From positions 62,001 through 126,000 of the forward strand of contig CAYTGL010000003.1 of assembly GCA_964437335.1 (NCBI GenBank): 64,000 bases of DNA. Direction: 5' to 3'. The notes beneath the pieces are model-generated. The model saw nothing but the letters and a program-made list of their open reading frames with translations. It did not search any database and was not told the DNA's origin. The translations under genes and the position numbers were made by a program. Positions within the stretch are counted from its first letter, which is position 1. The number at the start of each line of letters is the position of its first letter. The DNA comes from JAITWN01 sp964437335 (GTDB lineage: Bacteria > Pseudomonadota > Gammaproteobacteria > SZUA-140). Positions 1 to 7,620 of this stretch are shown piece by piece.

Positions 1-464
1 ATCGCCTCGAACTTGACGACGTCATCCGGGAGTGCGCCGCGAGCCGGCCGTTACTCGGTATCTGTCTCGGGTTGCAGGCACTGATGGACAGCAGCGAGGA
101 GAACGGCGGCACCCCGGGCCTTGGCATCGTCGCCGGGGAGGCCGTGCGCTTCTCCGCAATCTCCGCGTCTGAAACGGCGGAGCAACGGAAAATACCGCAC
201 ATGGGCTGGAACCAGGTTCACCAGGTTCGTCCACACGCCTTGTGGGAGGGCGTCGCGCAGGACAGCCGCTTCTATTTCGTGCACAGCTATTACGTCCGGC
301 CTCGAGAGGCCGGTGTCGTCGCCGCAACGACCGAATACGGCGAGACTTTCGTCAGCGCGATTGCACGCGATAACATATTCGCCGTTCAATTCCACCCGGA
401 AAAAAGTCAGCGTGCGGGCCTGGCCCTGCTTGCGAACTTCATCGCTTGGGATGGAGGAGCCTGA
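1..464 (+). CDS. hisH: Imidazole glycerol phosphate synthase glutaminase subunit HisH (5' truncated by window)
   Basis: Only the C-terminal part is present; the reading frame is open from base 3 and the start lies upstream of the window. The visible sequence contains the class I glutamine amidotransferase nucleophile elbow (GICLGLQ, Cys about 21 codons in) and, near the end, the catalytic His/Glu segment (QFHPEKS). HisH hydrolyses glutamine and passes ammonia to HisF in the fifth step of histidine synthesis. It is followed after 60 bp by hisA and then hisF, its obligate partner, so the operon context supports the call. Confidence 0.95.
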   Translation, partial: RLELDDVIRECAASRPLLGICLGLQALMDSSEENGGTPGLGIVAGEAVRFSAISASETAEQRKIPHMGWNQVHQVRPHALWEGVAQDSRFYFVHSYYVRPREAGVVAATTEYGETFVSAIARDNIFAVQFHPEKSQRAGLALLANFIAWDGGA

Positions 465-524
465 ATCCGGCCGGGCTGCGCGTTTGACCGATTATCCGCC
501 AATCATGCTGATGAGGGAGAAGTC

Positions 525-1262
525 ATGTTGTTGATACCTGCCATCGATCTCAAGGATGGTCAGTGCGTTCGCCTGCGCCAGGGTCGCATGGAAGATTCGA
601 CGGTATTTTCCGACGATCCGGTCGCGATGGCCGGCCGCTGGGTTGAAGCTGGCGCGCGGCGCCTGCACATCATTGATCTGAACGGCGCGATCCAGGGCAA
701 GCCTGTCAATATCAAGCAGATCCGGGAGATCGCGCAGGCCTGGCCCGATTTGCCAATCCAGGTCGGGGGCGGTATCCGCGACGAGGAGACGATAGAGCGC
801 TATCTCGACATTGGCGTCAGCTACGTCATTATCGGCACCGGCGCGGTCAATGAACCGCATTTCGTCGCCGATGCCGCGCTGGCCTATCCCGGCCACGTGA
901 TTGTCGGTCTCGATGCGAAGGACGGCAAGGTAGCGATCGACGGCTGGTCCAAGCTTTCGAATCATGATGTCATCGACCTCGCCCAGCATCTCGAGCGCGA
1001 CGGCGTCACGGCGATCATCTACACCGATATCACCCGCGACGGCATGTTGAGCGGCGTCAATGTGCAGGCGACGGCCGATCTGGCCCGCGCGGTCAACATC
1101 CCGGTGATCGCCTCCGGCGGCATCGCCGGCATCGACGATATCAAGGCGCTGTGCGCAGTCGCCAATGAAGGCATCATCGGCGCGGTACTCGGACGCGCGC
1201 TCTATGAGAACAAGCTCGATTTCGCCGAATGTCAGAAACTGGCGGACGCCTGCGGCCAATGA
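525..1262 (+). CDS. hisA: Phosphoribosylformimino-5-aminoimidazole carboxamide ribotide isomerase HisA
   Basis: 245 aa, the normal length for this (beta/alpha)8-barrel enzyme, which performs the Amadori rearrangement of ProFAR to PRFAR in histidine synthesis. The N-terminal strand carries the catalytic aspartate (PAIDLKDG, Asp8). The duplicated phosphate-binding halves (GGGIRDEE and ASGGIAG) and the second catalytic aspartate (YTDITRDG) are present. The ATG at 525 has a GAGGGAG ribosome-binding site eight to twelve bases upstream. Its stop overlaps the hisF start as ATGA, indicating translational coupling. Confidence 0.97.
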   Translation: MLLIPAIDLKDGQCVRLRQGRMEDSTVFSDDPVAMAGRWVEAGARRLHIIDLNGAIQGKPVNIKQIREIAQAWPDLPIQVGGGIRDEETIERYLDIGVSYVIIGTGAVNEPHFVADAALAYPGHVIVGLDAKDGKVAIDGWSKLSNHDVIDLAQHLERDGVTAIIYTDITRDGMLSGVNVQATADLARAVNIPVIASGGIAGIDDIKALCAVANEGIIGAVLGRALYENKLDFAECQKLADACGQ

Positions 1263-2041
1263 ACGGGCTCGCCAAGCGCGTCATCCCCTGTCTCGATGTC
1301 GACAAGGGCCGGGTCGTCAAGGGCGTCCGTTTCAGGAATATTGCCGATGCCGGCGACCCGGTCGGGGTCGCCCGCGCCTACGATGCCCAGGGCGCCGACG
1401 AGCTGGTCTTTCTCGATATCACCGCGAGTTCCGAGGAGCGTGAGACCATGGTTCACGTCGTCGAGGAAGTCGCGGCGCAGGTCTTTATCCCATTGACTGT
1501 CGGCGGGGGCATCCGCGACCTGACCGATATCCGCCGCATGCTGAATGCGGGCGCCGACAAGGTCGCCATCAATACCGCGGCGATTCAGAATCCGGATTTC
1601 GTCCGGCTTGCCGCGGAGCGCTTCGGGTCCCAGTGCATCGTAGTCGCTATCGATGCCAAGCGCGTCAGCAGCAATGGCAAGCCGCTGCGCTGGGAGGTAT
1701 TTACTCATGGCGGACGCAGATCCACCGGCATCGACGCGCTGGCATGGGCGAAAAGGGTCATGGAACTCGGCGCCGGGGAGATTCTTCTGACCAGCATGGA
1801 TCGCGACGGTACCCGTGACGGCTATGATCTGGCGCTGAACGCGGCCGTCAGCGCTGCGGTATCGATACCGCTGATCGCCTCGGGCGGCGTCGGCAGCCTC
1901 GAACACCTCGCCGAAGGCCTGCTCGAGGGCAAGGCCGATGCGGTCCTGGCGGCGAGCATTTTCCATTACGGGGAGCACACGGTCGGGGATGCGAAGCGCT
2001 ATCTCGCCGGTCGCGGCATCCCCGTCCGCCTCGATACCTGA
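1259..2041 (+). CDS. hisF: Imidazole glycerol phosphate synthase cyclase subunit HisF
   Basis: 260 aa from the ATG at 1259. An in-frame upstream start at 1229 exists, but homologues begin at MNGLAKRVIPCLDV. The barrel has the catalytic aspartates in CLDVDKGRVVKG and in TSMDRDGT, and the two phosphate-binding motifs GGGIRD and ASGGVGS. It forms a heterodimer with HisH and converts PRFAR plus ammonia into imidazole glycerol phosphate and AICAR. It overlaps hisA by four bases. Confidence 0.97.
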   Translation: MNGLAKRVIPCLDVDKGRVVKGVRFRNIADAGDPVGVARAYDAQGADELVFLDITASSEERETMVHVVEEVAAQVFIPLTVGGGIRDLTDIRRMLNAGADKVAINTAAIQNPDFVRLAAERFGSQCIVVAIDAKRVSSNGKPLRWEVFTHGGRRSTGIDALAWAKRVMELGAGEILLTSMDRDGTRDGYDLALNAAVSAAVSIPLIASGGVGSLEHLAEGLLEGKADAVLAASIFHYGEHTVGDAKRYLAGRGIPVRLDT

Positions 2042-2066
2042 TGGGGTCAGCCCCCGGGAGAGTCCG

Positions 2067-2465
2067 ATGAGCGACGAATGGCTCGACCAGATCAAATGGT
2101 CGCCCGAGGGCCTGGTGCCGGTAATCGTCCAGGACCAGGACGGCGGCAAGGTGCTGATGTTCGCCTGGATGAACCGGGAGGCGCTGGCCGAGACCCTGTG
2201 CAGCCGGCAGGCGGTGTTCTGGTCGCGTTCCCGCGGGCGACTGTGGCGCAAGGGGGAGCAGTCCGGACATGTCCAGACGGTCTCCGAGATCCGCCTCGAT
2301 TGCGATGCCGATTGCATACTGCTGCGCGTCGCCCAGACCGGCGGAATCGCCTGTCACACCGGGCGCGAGAGCTGCTTTTTCCACCGGCTGGACGGTGGAA
2401 AATGGCGCGCCGTGGAGCCCGTTCTGAGGGATCCTGCCGATATATATGGTGATTCCGGTGATTGA
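2067..2465 (+). CDS. hisI: Phosphoribosyl-AMP cyclohydrolase HisI
   Basis: 132 aa from the ATG at 2067, preceded by GGGAGAG. An in-frame start at 1938 lies inside hisF and is rejected. HisI opens the adenine ring of phosphoribosyl-AMP, the third step of histidine synthesis. The zinc and magnesium ligand regions are visible: a DCDADC motif around residues 75-80 and a later Cys in ACHTGRESCFF. The protein ends before any pyrophosphohydrolase domain; that activity is the next gene, hisE, so the two are not fused as they are in E. coli. Confidence 0.96.
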   Translation: MSDEWLDQIKWSPEGLVPVIVQDQDGGKVLMFAWMNREALAETLCSRQAVFWSRSRGRLWRKGEQSGHVQTVSEIRLDCDADCILLRVAQTGGIACHTGRESCFFHRLDGGKWRAVEPVLRDPADIYGDSGD

Positions 2466-2504
2466 AACGCGATATAGTGAGCGCAGCAGAGGGCATTTCA
2501 GCCT

Positions 2505-2822
2505 ATGGATCATGTACTCAGAGAGCTTGCCGCGGCTCTGGAAGTGCGCAAGCAGGCGGATCCCCAGACCTCCTACGTCGCCGGACTGTACCGCAAGGGC
2601 ACCGGGGCCATCCTCAAAAAGATCGGTGAGGAAGCGACCGAGGTGGTGATCGCCGGTCAGGGGGGGGACGATGCTGCCCTGGTGCATGAAACTGCGGACC
2701 TGTGGTTCCACACGCTGGTCCTGCTCGCCCACCGCGGACTCGATCCTGAACAGGTCCTCGAGGAACTCGCGCGGCGCTTCGGGCGCTCGGGGCTCGAGGA
2801 AAAGGCGGGGCGCGGGGAATAA
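2505..2822 (+). CDS. hisE: Phosphoribosyl-ATP pyrophosphatase HisE
   Basis: 105 aa, all-alpha MazG-like nucleotide pyrophosphohydrolase for the second step of histidine synthesis. It shows the characteristic acidic helix around KIGEEATEVVIA followed by ADLWFHTLVLL, which supply the metal-binding Glu and Asp residues. It sits 39 bp after hisI and 47 bp before tatA. This free-standing hisE followed by tatABC is the arrangement seen in Pseudomonas. Confidence 0.95.
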   Translation: MDHVLRELAAALEVRKQADPQTSYVAGLYRKGTGAILKKIGEEATEVVIAGQGGDDAALVHETADLWFHTLVLLAHRGLDPEQVLEELARRFGRSGLEEKAGRGE

Positions 2823-2844
2823 GCGCCGGCGCGGGCCGGCGCTC
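2823..2844 (+). other. GC-rich hairpin between hisE and tatA
   Basis: A perfect 9-bp inverted repeat (AGCGCCGGC / GCCGGCGCT) with a 4-base loop lies just after the hisE stop. It has no following T-run, so it is more likely an mRNA-stabilising or attenuating hairpin than a full intrinsic terminator. Confidence 0.5.
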
Positions 2845-2869
2845 AACAGACATTAGAGAGGTACGGGAT

Positions 2870-3106
2870 ATGGGTATTAGTATCTGGCAACTTCTGATCA
2901 TCCTGCTGATCGTGGTGCTGTTGTTCGGAACCAAGAAACTGGCCGGCATGGGCAAGGATCTCGGTGGCGCGATGAAGAGTTTCCGCGATGCGGTGCGCGA
3001 GCCGACCCAGGAGAAACCCGAATCGGGCAAGGAGCAGGTCGAACACCGGGAAACCGAGCGCATCATCGAGGGCAAGGTCGAGTCCAAGGAAAAAGATCGG
3101 GCCTAG
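2870..3106 (+). CDS. tatA: Sec-independent translocase subunit TatA
   Basis: 78 aa: a short N-terminal membrane helix (residues about 4-20, ISIWQLLIILLIVVLLFG), a Gly-containing hinge, an amphipathic helix (KKLAGMGKDLGGAMKSFRDAV) and a charged tail. This is the TatA/E architecture that oligomerises to move folded proteins across the inner membrane. It is the first gene of tatABC. A client with a twin-arginine signal, ActB1, is encoded nearby at 7621. Confidence 0.95.
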   Translation: MGISIWQLLIILLIVVLLFGTKKLAGMGKDLGGAMKSFRDAVREPTQEKPESGKEQVEHRETERIIEGKVESKEKDRA

Positions 3107-3156
3107 CGCCTGGCAAACCCCCGCAGGCCGTCGCCGACGGCGGGAGTCATGTCCTG

Positions 3157-3540
3157 ATGTTCGATATCGGTTTCTGGGAGATGGCCATGATCGCGGTGGT
3201 CGCGCTCCTCGTGATCGGCCCCCGGGAGTTGCCCACCCTGTTGCGCGGCATCAATTCGTGGGTCAAACACGCGCGGGGATTAGCCAGCGAATTCAAGAAA
3301 GAGCTGAGCCGCGAGGTGGCCCAGGCGGAGGAGTTGAAACGTCTGGTCGAGCGCGAGACCGAGATCGCCAAACTGCACAAAATGGTCGACGAGGCGCGTT
3401 CGACGATCCCGCTCGATCCACTGCAAGACGACGCCAACACCGATGCCAGGCCCGGCGCGGGACATTCCACCGATTCAAGGCCGGGCCCGGATACGGATCC
3501 GGCGCAGTCCGGACGCGACCGCGATGGCCGAACCCCGTAA
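3157..3540 (+). CDS. tatB: Sec-independent translocase subunit TatB
   Basis: 127 aa, with the TatB N-terminus (MFDIGFWEMAMIAVVALLVIG), the conserved GPRELP hinge and a long charged amphipathic and helical region. TatB works with TatC to recognise twin-arginine signal peptides. It is longer than TatA and its C-terminal tail is Asp/Pro-rich. Its 3' end overlaps the tatC start by 17 bp. Confidence 0.94.
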   Translation: MFDIGFWEMAMIAVVALLVIGPRELPTLLRGINSWVKHARGLASEFKKELSREVAQAEELKRLVERETEIAKLHKMVDEARSTIPLDPLQDDANTDARPGAGHSTDSRPGPDTDPAQSGRDRDGRTP

Positions 3541-4300
3541 GTACCCTCCCGATCCCCAGATGCCGCTGATCGCTCACCTGATCGAGCTGCGCTCGCGCGT
3601 TCTTCGCATCGTGATCGTCGTCGGAGTGATCTTCCTGGCGATGTTCCCGTTCGCGAACCGGCTGTACACGCTGCTGGCGATCCCGTTGATCGATCGTCTG
3701 CCCCAGGGCAGTACGATGATTGCAACCGAGGTTGCCGCTCCGTTCCTGGTGCCGTTCAAGTTCACGCTGGTGCTGGCGTGCTTCGTCGCAATGCCCTATT
3801 TGCTGCACCAGGCCTGGCGCTTCATCGCGCCCGGACTGTACCGCAACGAGCGCCGGCTCGCGCTGCCGTTGCTGGTCGCGAGCGTGCTGCTGTTCTATGG
3901 CGGGGTGGTGTTCGCGTATTTCGTCGTGTTTCCGCTGGTCTTCGGCTTCCTGGTCAGCACCGCGCCGGTAGGCGTGGCCGTGATGACCGATATCAGTCAC
4001 TACCTCGCCTTCGTGCTCAAGCTGTTTTTCGCGTTCGGCATCGCGTTCGAGGTGCCGATCGTGACGATCGTGCTGGTATGGGCCGGGATCACGACGCCGC
4101 AGCAATTGAGCGCCAAGCGTCCCTATATTATCGTCGGCGCCTTCGTGATCGGCATGCTGCTGACGCCACCGGACGTGATCTCGCAGACCCTGCTTGCGGT
4201 GCCGATGTGGCTGCTGTTCGAGCTTGGGCTCGTGCTGTCGCGCTTCTACAAGCCGAAGCCGGCGCACGAAGAGGACCAGGTTCCGGAAAACAGGCCCTGA
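3524..4300 (+). CDS. tatC: Sec-independent translocase subunit TatC
   Basis: 258 aa from the ATG at 3524 (MAEPRKYPPD). The open frame extends upstream to 3443 inside tatB, but the conserved start of the family is close to MPLIAHLIELRSR. Six membrane segments are evident. The conserved N-terminal HLIELR motif and the later FAFGIAFEVPIV segment identify the twin-arginine signal receptor of the Tat translocase. The gene ends 25 bp before the stop of the convergent protease gene. Confidence 0.96.
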   Translation: MAEPRKYPPDPQMPLIAHLIELRSRVLRIVIVVGVIFLAMFPFANRLYTLLAIPLIDRLPQGSTMIATEVAAPFLVPFKFTLVLACFVAMPYLLHQAWRFIAPGLYRNERRLALPLLVASVLLFYGGVVFAYFVVFPLVFGFLVSTAPVGVAVMTDISHYLAFVLKLFFAFGIAFEVPIVTIVLVWAGITTPQQLSAKRPYIIVGAFVIGMLLTPPDVISQTLLAVPMWLLFELGLVLSRFYKPKPAHEEDQVPENRP

Positions 4301-4325
4301 CCGAATTATTGCGGTTCGTGAGTTT

Positions 4326-5492
4326 TCAGCGACCGGATTGACCGGGCTGGGGGCGCTTGCTCGCGGTCACCTCGATTTCCAGCGGGCGGCCGTCGCGCAG
4401 GCCTTTCAGCGTGATGGCTGCACCGGGCTTTGCCTTGACGATCAGGTTCAACGCGGCACGGGCGTCAGGGACTGATGCGCCGTCGATCTCGCTGACGATA
4501 TCTCCCGGATGCAGTCCGGCTCGCGCCGCGGGACCGTCAGCCAGAACGCCAGCGATGACGATGCCGGACATCGCAGGCAGGCCGAAAGATTCTGCAAGCT
4601 CGGGCGTCAGCGTCTGGATCTCGATACCGATCCAGCCGCGAATGGCTTCGCCGTGCTCGATGATCTGGGCCATCACGACCCTGACGATGCTGGTCGGGAT
4701 AGCGAAGCCGATCCCCTGAGAGCCTCCCGTACGGGAAAAGATCGCCGTATTGACGCCGATCAGTTCGCCGAGCGGATTGATCAGCGCGCCGCCGGAGTTG
4801 CCCGGATTGATCGCGGCGTCCGTCTGGATGAAATTTTCGAATGTCGAGATACCGAGCTGCGAGCGGCCGGTCGCGCTGACGATACCCTGGGTTACGGTCT
4901 GGCCCACGCCGAAGGGGTTGCCTATCGCCAGCACCACATCGCCGACCCGCAATTCATCCGAGTTCCCGAACGTGATCGCCTGCAGGTCGTTTATCGGGAT
5001 TTTCAGTATCGCCAGATCGCTTTCGGGATCGCTGCCGACGATTGCGGCCTTCGCGGTGCGGCCATCATGCAAGGCGATCTGGATATCATCCGCCCCTTCG
5101 ATGACGTGGTTGTTGGTCAGCACATAGCCCTGGTCGTTGACGATGACGCCAGATCCGAGATTGGTCTGCTGCCGCTGGCGCGGCGGAATCATGAATTCCT
5201 CGAAGAAGCGGCGAAAGGCAGGATCCTCGAGCAGTGGCGAGCCGCCGCGCGACACTGTTTTCGTGGTATGTATGTTCACCACCGCGGGGGCGGCGATATC
5301 GACGGCGCCGGCGTAGGAGACGGGGCCGGACAGCGGCGCAGGGGATTGTTCGCTGCGCGGGACTTCACGGAACTCGACCACGGGCCGCGGCTTGACGACA
5401 AAAGTCGAGACCAGAAAGACCACGAGCAGGCCCAGCGCCAGACCGATGACGATCCCCTGACTGAAATACGGAAAGAGTTTTCGTATCTGCAT
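4326..5492 (-). CDS. DegS/AlgW-type membrane-anchored periplasmic serine protease (HtrA family, one PDZ)
   Basis: About 388 aa from the ATG at 5492; alternative in-frame starts lie at 5510 and 5519. One N-terminal membrane anchor (residues 12-32) precedes a trypsin-like domain with the triad His129 (TNNHV), Asp159 (DPESDLA) and Ser233 (GNSGG). A single C-terminal PDZ domain follows. One PDZ plus an uncleaved anchor fits DegS/AlgW, which sense misfolded outer-membrane proteins and cleave the anti-sigma factor RseA/MucA, rather than DegP, which has two PDZ domains. It is convergent with tatC and divergent from the Nif3-like gene. Confidence 0.9.
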   Translation of the reverse strand: MQIRKLFPYFSQGIVIGLALGLLVVFLVSTFVVKPRPVVEFREVPRSEQSPAPLSGPVSYAGAVDIAAPAVVNIHTTKTVSRGGSPLLEDPAFRRFFEEFMIPPRQRQQTNLGSGVIVNDQGYVLTNNHVIEGADDIQIALHDGRTAKAAIVGSDPESDLAILKIPINDLQAITFGNSDELRVGDVVLAIGNPFGVGQTVTQGIVSATGRSQLGISTFENFIQTDAAINPGNSGGALINPLGELIGVNTAIFSRTGGSQGIGFAIPTSIVRVVMAQIIEHGEAIRGWIGIEIQTLTPELAESFGLPAMSGIVIAGVLADGPAARAGLHPGDIVSEIDGASVPDARAALNLIVKAKPGAAITLKGLRDGRPLEIEVTASKRPQPGQSGR

Positions 5493-5571
5493 TCTTCGAT
5501 ACTCTAGCATAGAAGTCACCGTGATTTTCCCGGCGGCTTGAGCGTCATGACAACCGGTGTGAGGACAAGCG

Positions 5572-6333
5572 ATGGCAGGACTAAATGAGATCGTCGATTA
5601 CCTGGATGACCTGCTTGAATCCGACCGCTTTTCGGATCATGCGCCGAACGGGCTGCAGGTTGAGGGCCGCGAGCGCATCGGCCGGATCGTCGGCGGCGTC
5701 TCGGCCAGCCTGGCGTTGATCGAGGCCGCGATTGCACAACGGGCGGAAGCCGTGCTGGTACATCACGGATGGTTCTGGAAGAACGAGGATCCCCGTATCC
5801 GGGGGATCAAGCGTGGCCGGCTCCAACGTCTGTTGTCCGCGGAGATCAGCCTGCTGGCCTACCATCTGCCGCTTGACGCGCATCCGGTCCATGGCAACAA
5901 CGCCCAGCTTGCCCGCATCCTTGACATCGAACCGGAACACACAGGAGATGACAGGCGGAGTGATGCGGTATTGATGTGGCGAGGGACACTGCGAGAGCCG
6001 CGTGACCCCGCTTCATTCGCGCGTCATATCGGCGCCTGCCTGGGGCGCACACCCCTGCATATTGCGGGACGGGCCGCTACGATTCGGCGGGTCGCGTGGT
6101 GTACCGGCGCGGCGCAGGATTATATCGACATTGCCGCGCGGCTCGGCGTTGACGCCTATATTAGTGGTGAAATATCCGAACGCACGACGCATGTCGCGCG
6201 GGAGGCGGGTATTCATTATTACGCGGCCGGGCATCATGCAACCGAACGCTATGGCGTGGAGGCCCTCGGCCGGCATCTGGCAGCGCGATTCGGTATCGAA
6301 TTCTTGTTTATCGATATCGACAATCCTGTATAG
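5572..6333 (+). CDS. Nif3-like dinuclear metal centre protein (YbgI family)
   Basis: 253 aa, matching the Nif3/YbgI family (GTP cyclohydrolase 1 type 2-like fold). Metal-ligand motifs are visible: VHHGWFW near residue 65, the HLPLDAHP segment, and the C-terminal GHHATERYGVEALG. The biochemical role of this widespread family is not settled. The ATG has a GAGGACA ribosome-binding site. A 52-bp gap separates it from the divergent protease; the same protease/Nif3 adjacency occurs in Pseudomonas near hisE-tatABC. Confidence 0.9.
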   Translation: MAGLNEIVDYLDDLLESDRFSDHAPNGLQVEGRERIGRIVGGVSASLALIEAAIAQRAEAVLVHHGWFWKNEDPRIRGIKRGRLQRLLSAEISLLAYHLPLDAHPVHGNNAQLARILDIEPEHTGDDRRSDAVLMWRGTLREPRDPASFARHIGACLGRTPLHIAGRAATIRRVAWCTGAAQDYIDIAARLGVDAYISGEISERTTHVAREAGIHYYAAGHHATERYGVEALGRHLAARFGIEFLFIDIDNPV

Positions 6334-6887
6334 GCGCGCTATAAACGCACGGCAGCCGCGATTCCTGTACCTCAAATGTGGTATTTGACGAAAAGCCGGC
6401 ACCAGGGCGCACATCACCGCGATCGTGACTGGAATGCTCATCGATATAACCGGAGTGATAACTGATATAAAGTGTGTTGTTATTGCGCGTATTGCGGCAG
6501 ACTGCAGCGCTGCAGATGCATGAAAAATCACGGGGTTGATCAGCGTTGACATATCCGAGCGTCCTGATCTACCATTCCTCTTTCAACGCCATAGTTCGTT
6601 AATAATAATAATTAAACCCGTTATGGCAGGTTGTGGTGCTTGAACGACGAATGACAGTCGTTTTAATTGCAGCCGCATTGCTGACGGTGCGAGGAGGATG
6701 ATTGATTCGCCGACCGAGTGTCCTTCCGGCGAATCCGTTTCAGCTTGATCAAGCGATCACTCAGATAACAAGGCCTGGGCGATGTGACCTGTATTTTCAG
6801 GGCATGCCGTAAAATTCAGGTGGTTCATCGGGCGTCACGGCGACTCCGGTTTTTGCAAGTATCATTCAGCTGAGGTTGAGGGGGGAG
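6334..6887. other. Intergenic region upstream of the alternative complex III operon
   Basis: About 550 bp without a credible gene, more A+T-rich than its surroundings (for example the TAATAATAATAATTAAA tract near 6600). It probably carries the promoter and control sites for the actA-F operon. TTGACA at 6546-6551 could be a -35 element, but no good -10 element follows at the right spacing. I see no tRNA, repeat or clear operator. Confidence 0.5.
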
Positions 6888-7559
6888 ATGTCAGTCAACA
6901 CGCTATCATTCTCTGGACTTCGGTCCATCCGGCAGCCGGAAGCGTTCGGCCCAGGAGCACTCAATCCGTCTCGCTCCGGTTCGCTTCCTGCATTCATGGT
7001 CACCATGCTGGTCTTCGGCGTTCTGTCGCTGCTTGCGTCCGCGCAGGCGGTCGCAGAGGGCGGCGTACCGAATGCGGTCGCGCCCACTGCGACCTATTCC
7101 GGCAATCATGTACTGCAGCCGATCGAGTTTCCCCATAACATTCATGTTGAGGATAACAAGATCAACTGCATGTATTGCCATACCTATGCGCGACGCAGCA
7201 AGGTCGCCGGCATTCCGCCGACCAGCAAGTGCATGGGTTGTCACCTGACGATCGCGACCGACAAGCCGCGCATTCAGCAGTTGTGGCAGTACTGGGAAAA
7301 AAACGAGCCGATCCCGTGGGTCAAGGTTCACGATGTCCCGGACTATGTCCATTTCACGCATGAAAAGCATCTGGATCGCTTCGTTTTCAATAATGAGGGT
7401 ATGACGGTCGAGCGCGTCGATGAGGTCTGCGCGTTCTGTCACGGTCAGGTCAGGAAAATGACTGTTGCCGAAAAGGTCAGGCCATTGACCATGGGTTTCT
7501 GCGTGCGCTGCCACGAGGCAAACAAAGGGCCGTTCGACTGCTGGAAATGTCACAAGTGA
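6888..7559 (+). CDS. actA: Alternative complex III pentaheme cytochrome c subunit ActA
   Basis: 223 aa from the ATG at 6888 with a GA-rich ribosome-binding region; an upstream TTG at 6876 is less likely. After an N-terminal membrane helix (about residues 34-54) come five CXXCH heme motifs at residues 94, 115, 181, 205 and 218, the count expected for ActA. In alternative complex III this anchored periplasmic cytochrome takes electrons from the iron-sulfur subunit and passes them to ActE or soluble acceptors. It is the first gene of a seven-gene operon. Confidence 0.9.
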   Translation: MSVNTLSFSGLRSIRQPEAFGPGALNPSRSGSLPAFMVTMLVFGVLSLLASAQAVAEGGVPNAVAPTATYSGNHVLQPIEFPHNIHVEDNKINCMYCHTYARRSKVAGIPPTSKCMGCHLTIATDKPRIQQLWQYWEKNEPIPWVKVHDVPDYVHFTHEKHLDRFVFNNEGMTVERVDEVCAFCHGQVRKMTVAEKVRPLTMGFCVRCHEANKGPFDCWKCHK

Positions 7560-7620
7560 TGGCGAATCCGGGCAGGGTCACGGTTGCAACAATGCGTGGT
7601 TGGAACGGAGTGGTTTCCAT

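Noticed and set aside
2067..2822. Frameshifted hisIE fusion
   Set aside because: The two frames are complete proteins of normal length with separate starts and a 39-bp spacer, as in many gammaproteobacteria.
6013..6552. Minus-strand frame of 179 codons overlapping the Nif3-like gene end
   Set aside because: Half of it is antisense to a conserved gene, and the hydrophobic remainder in the gap has no ribosome-binding site or family similarity that I can see.
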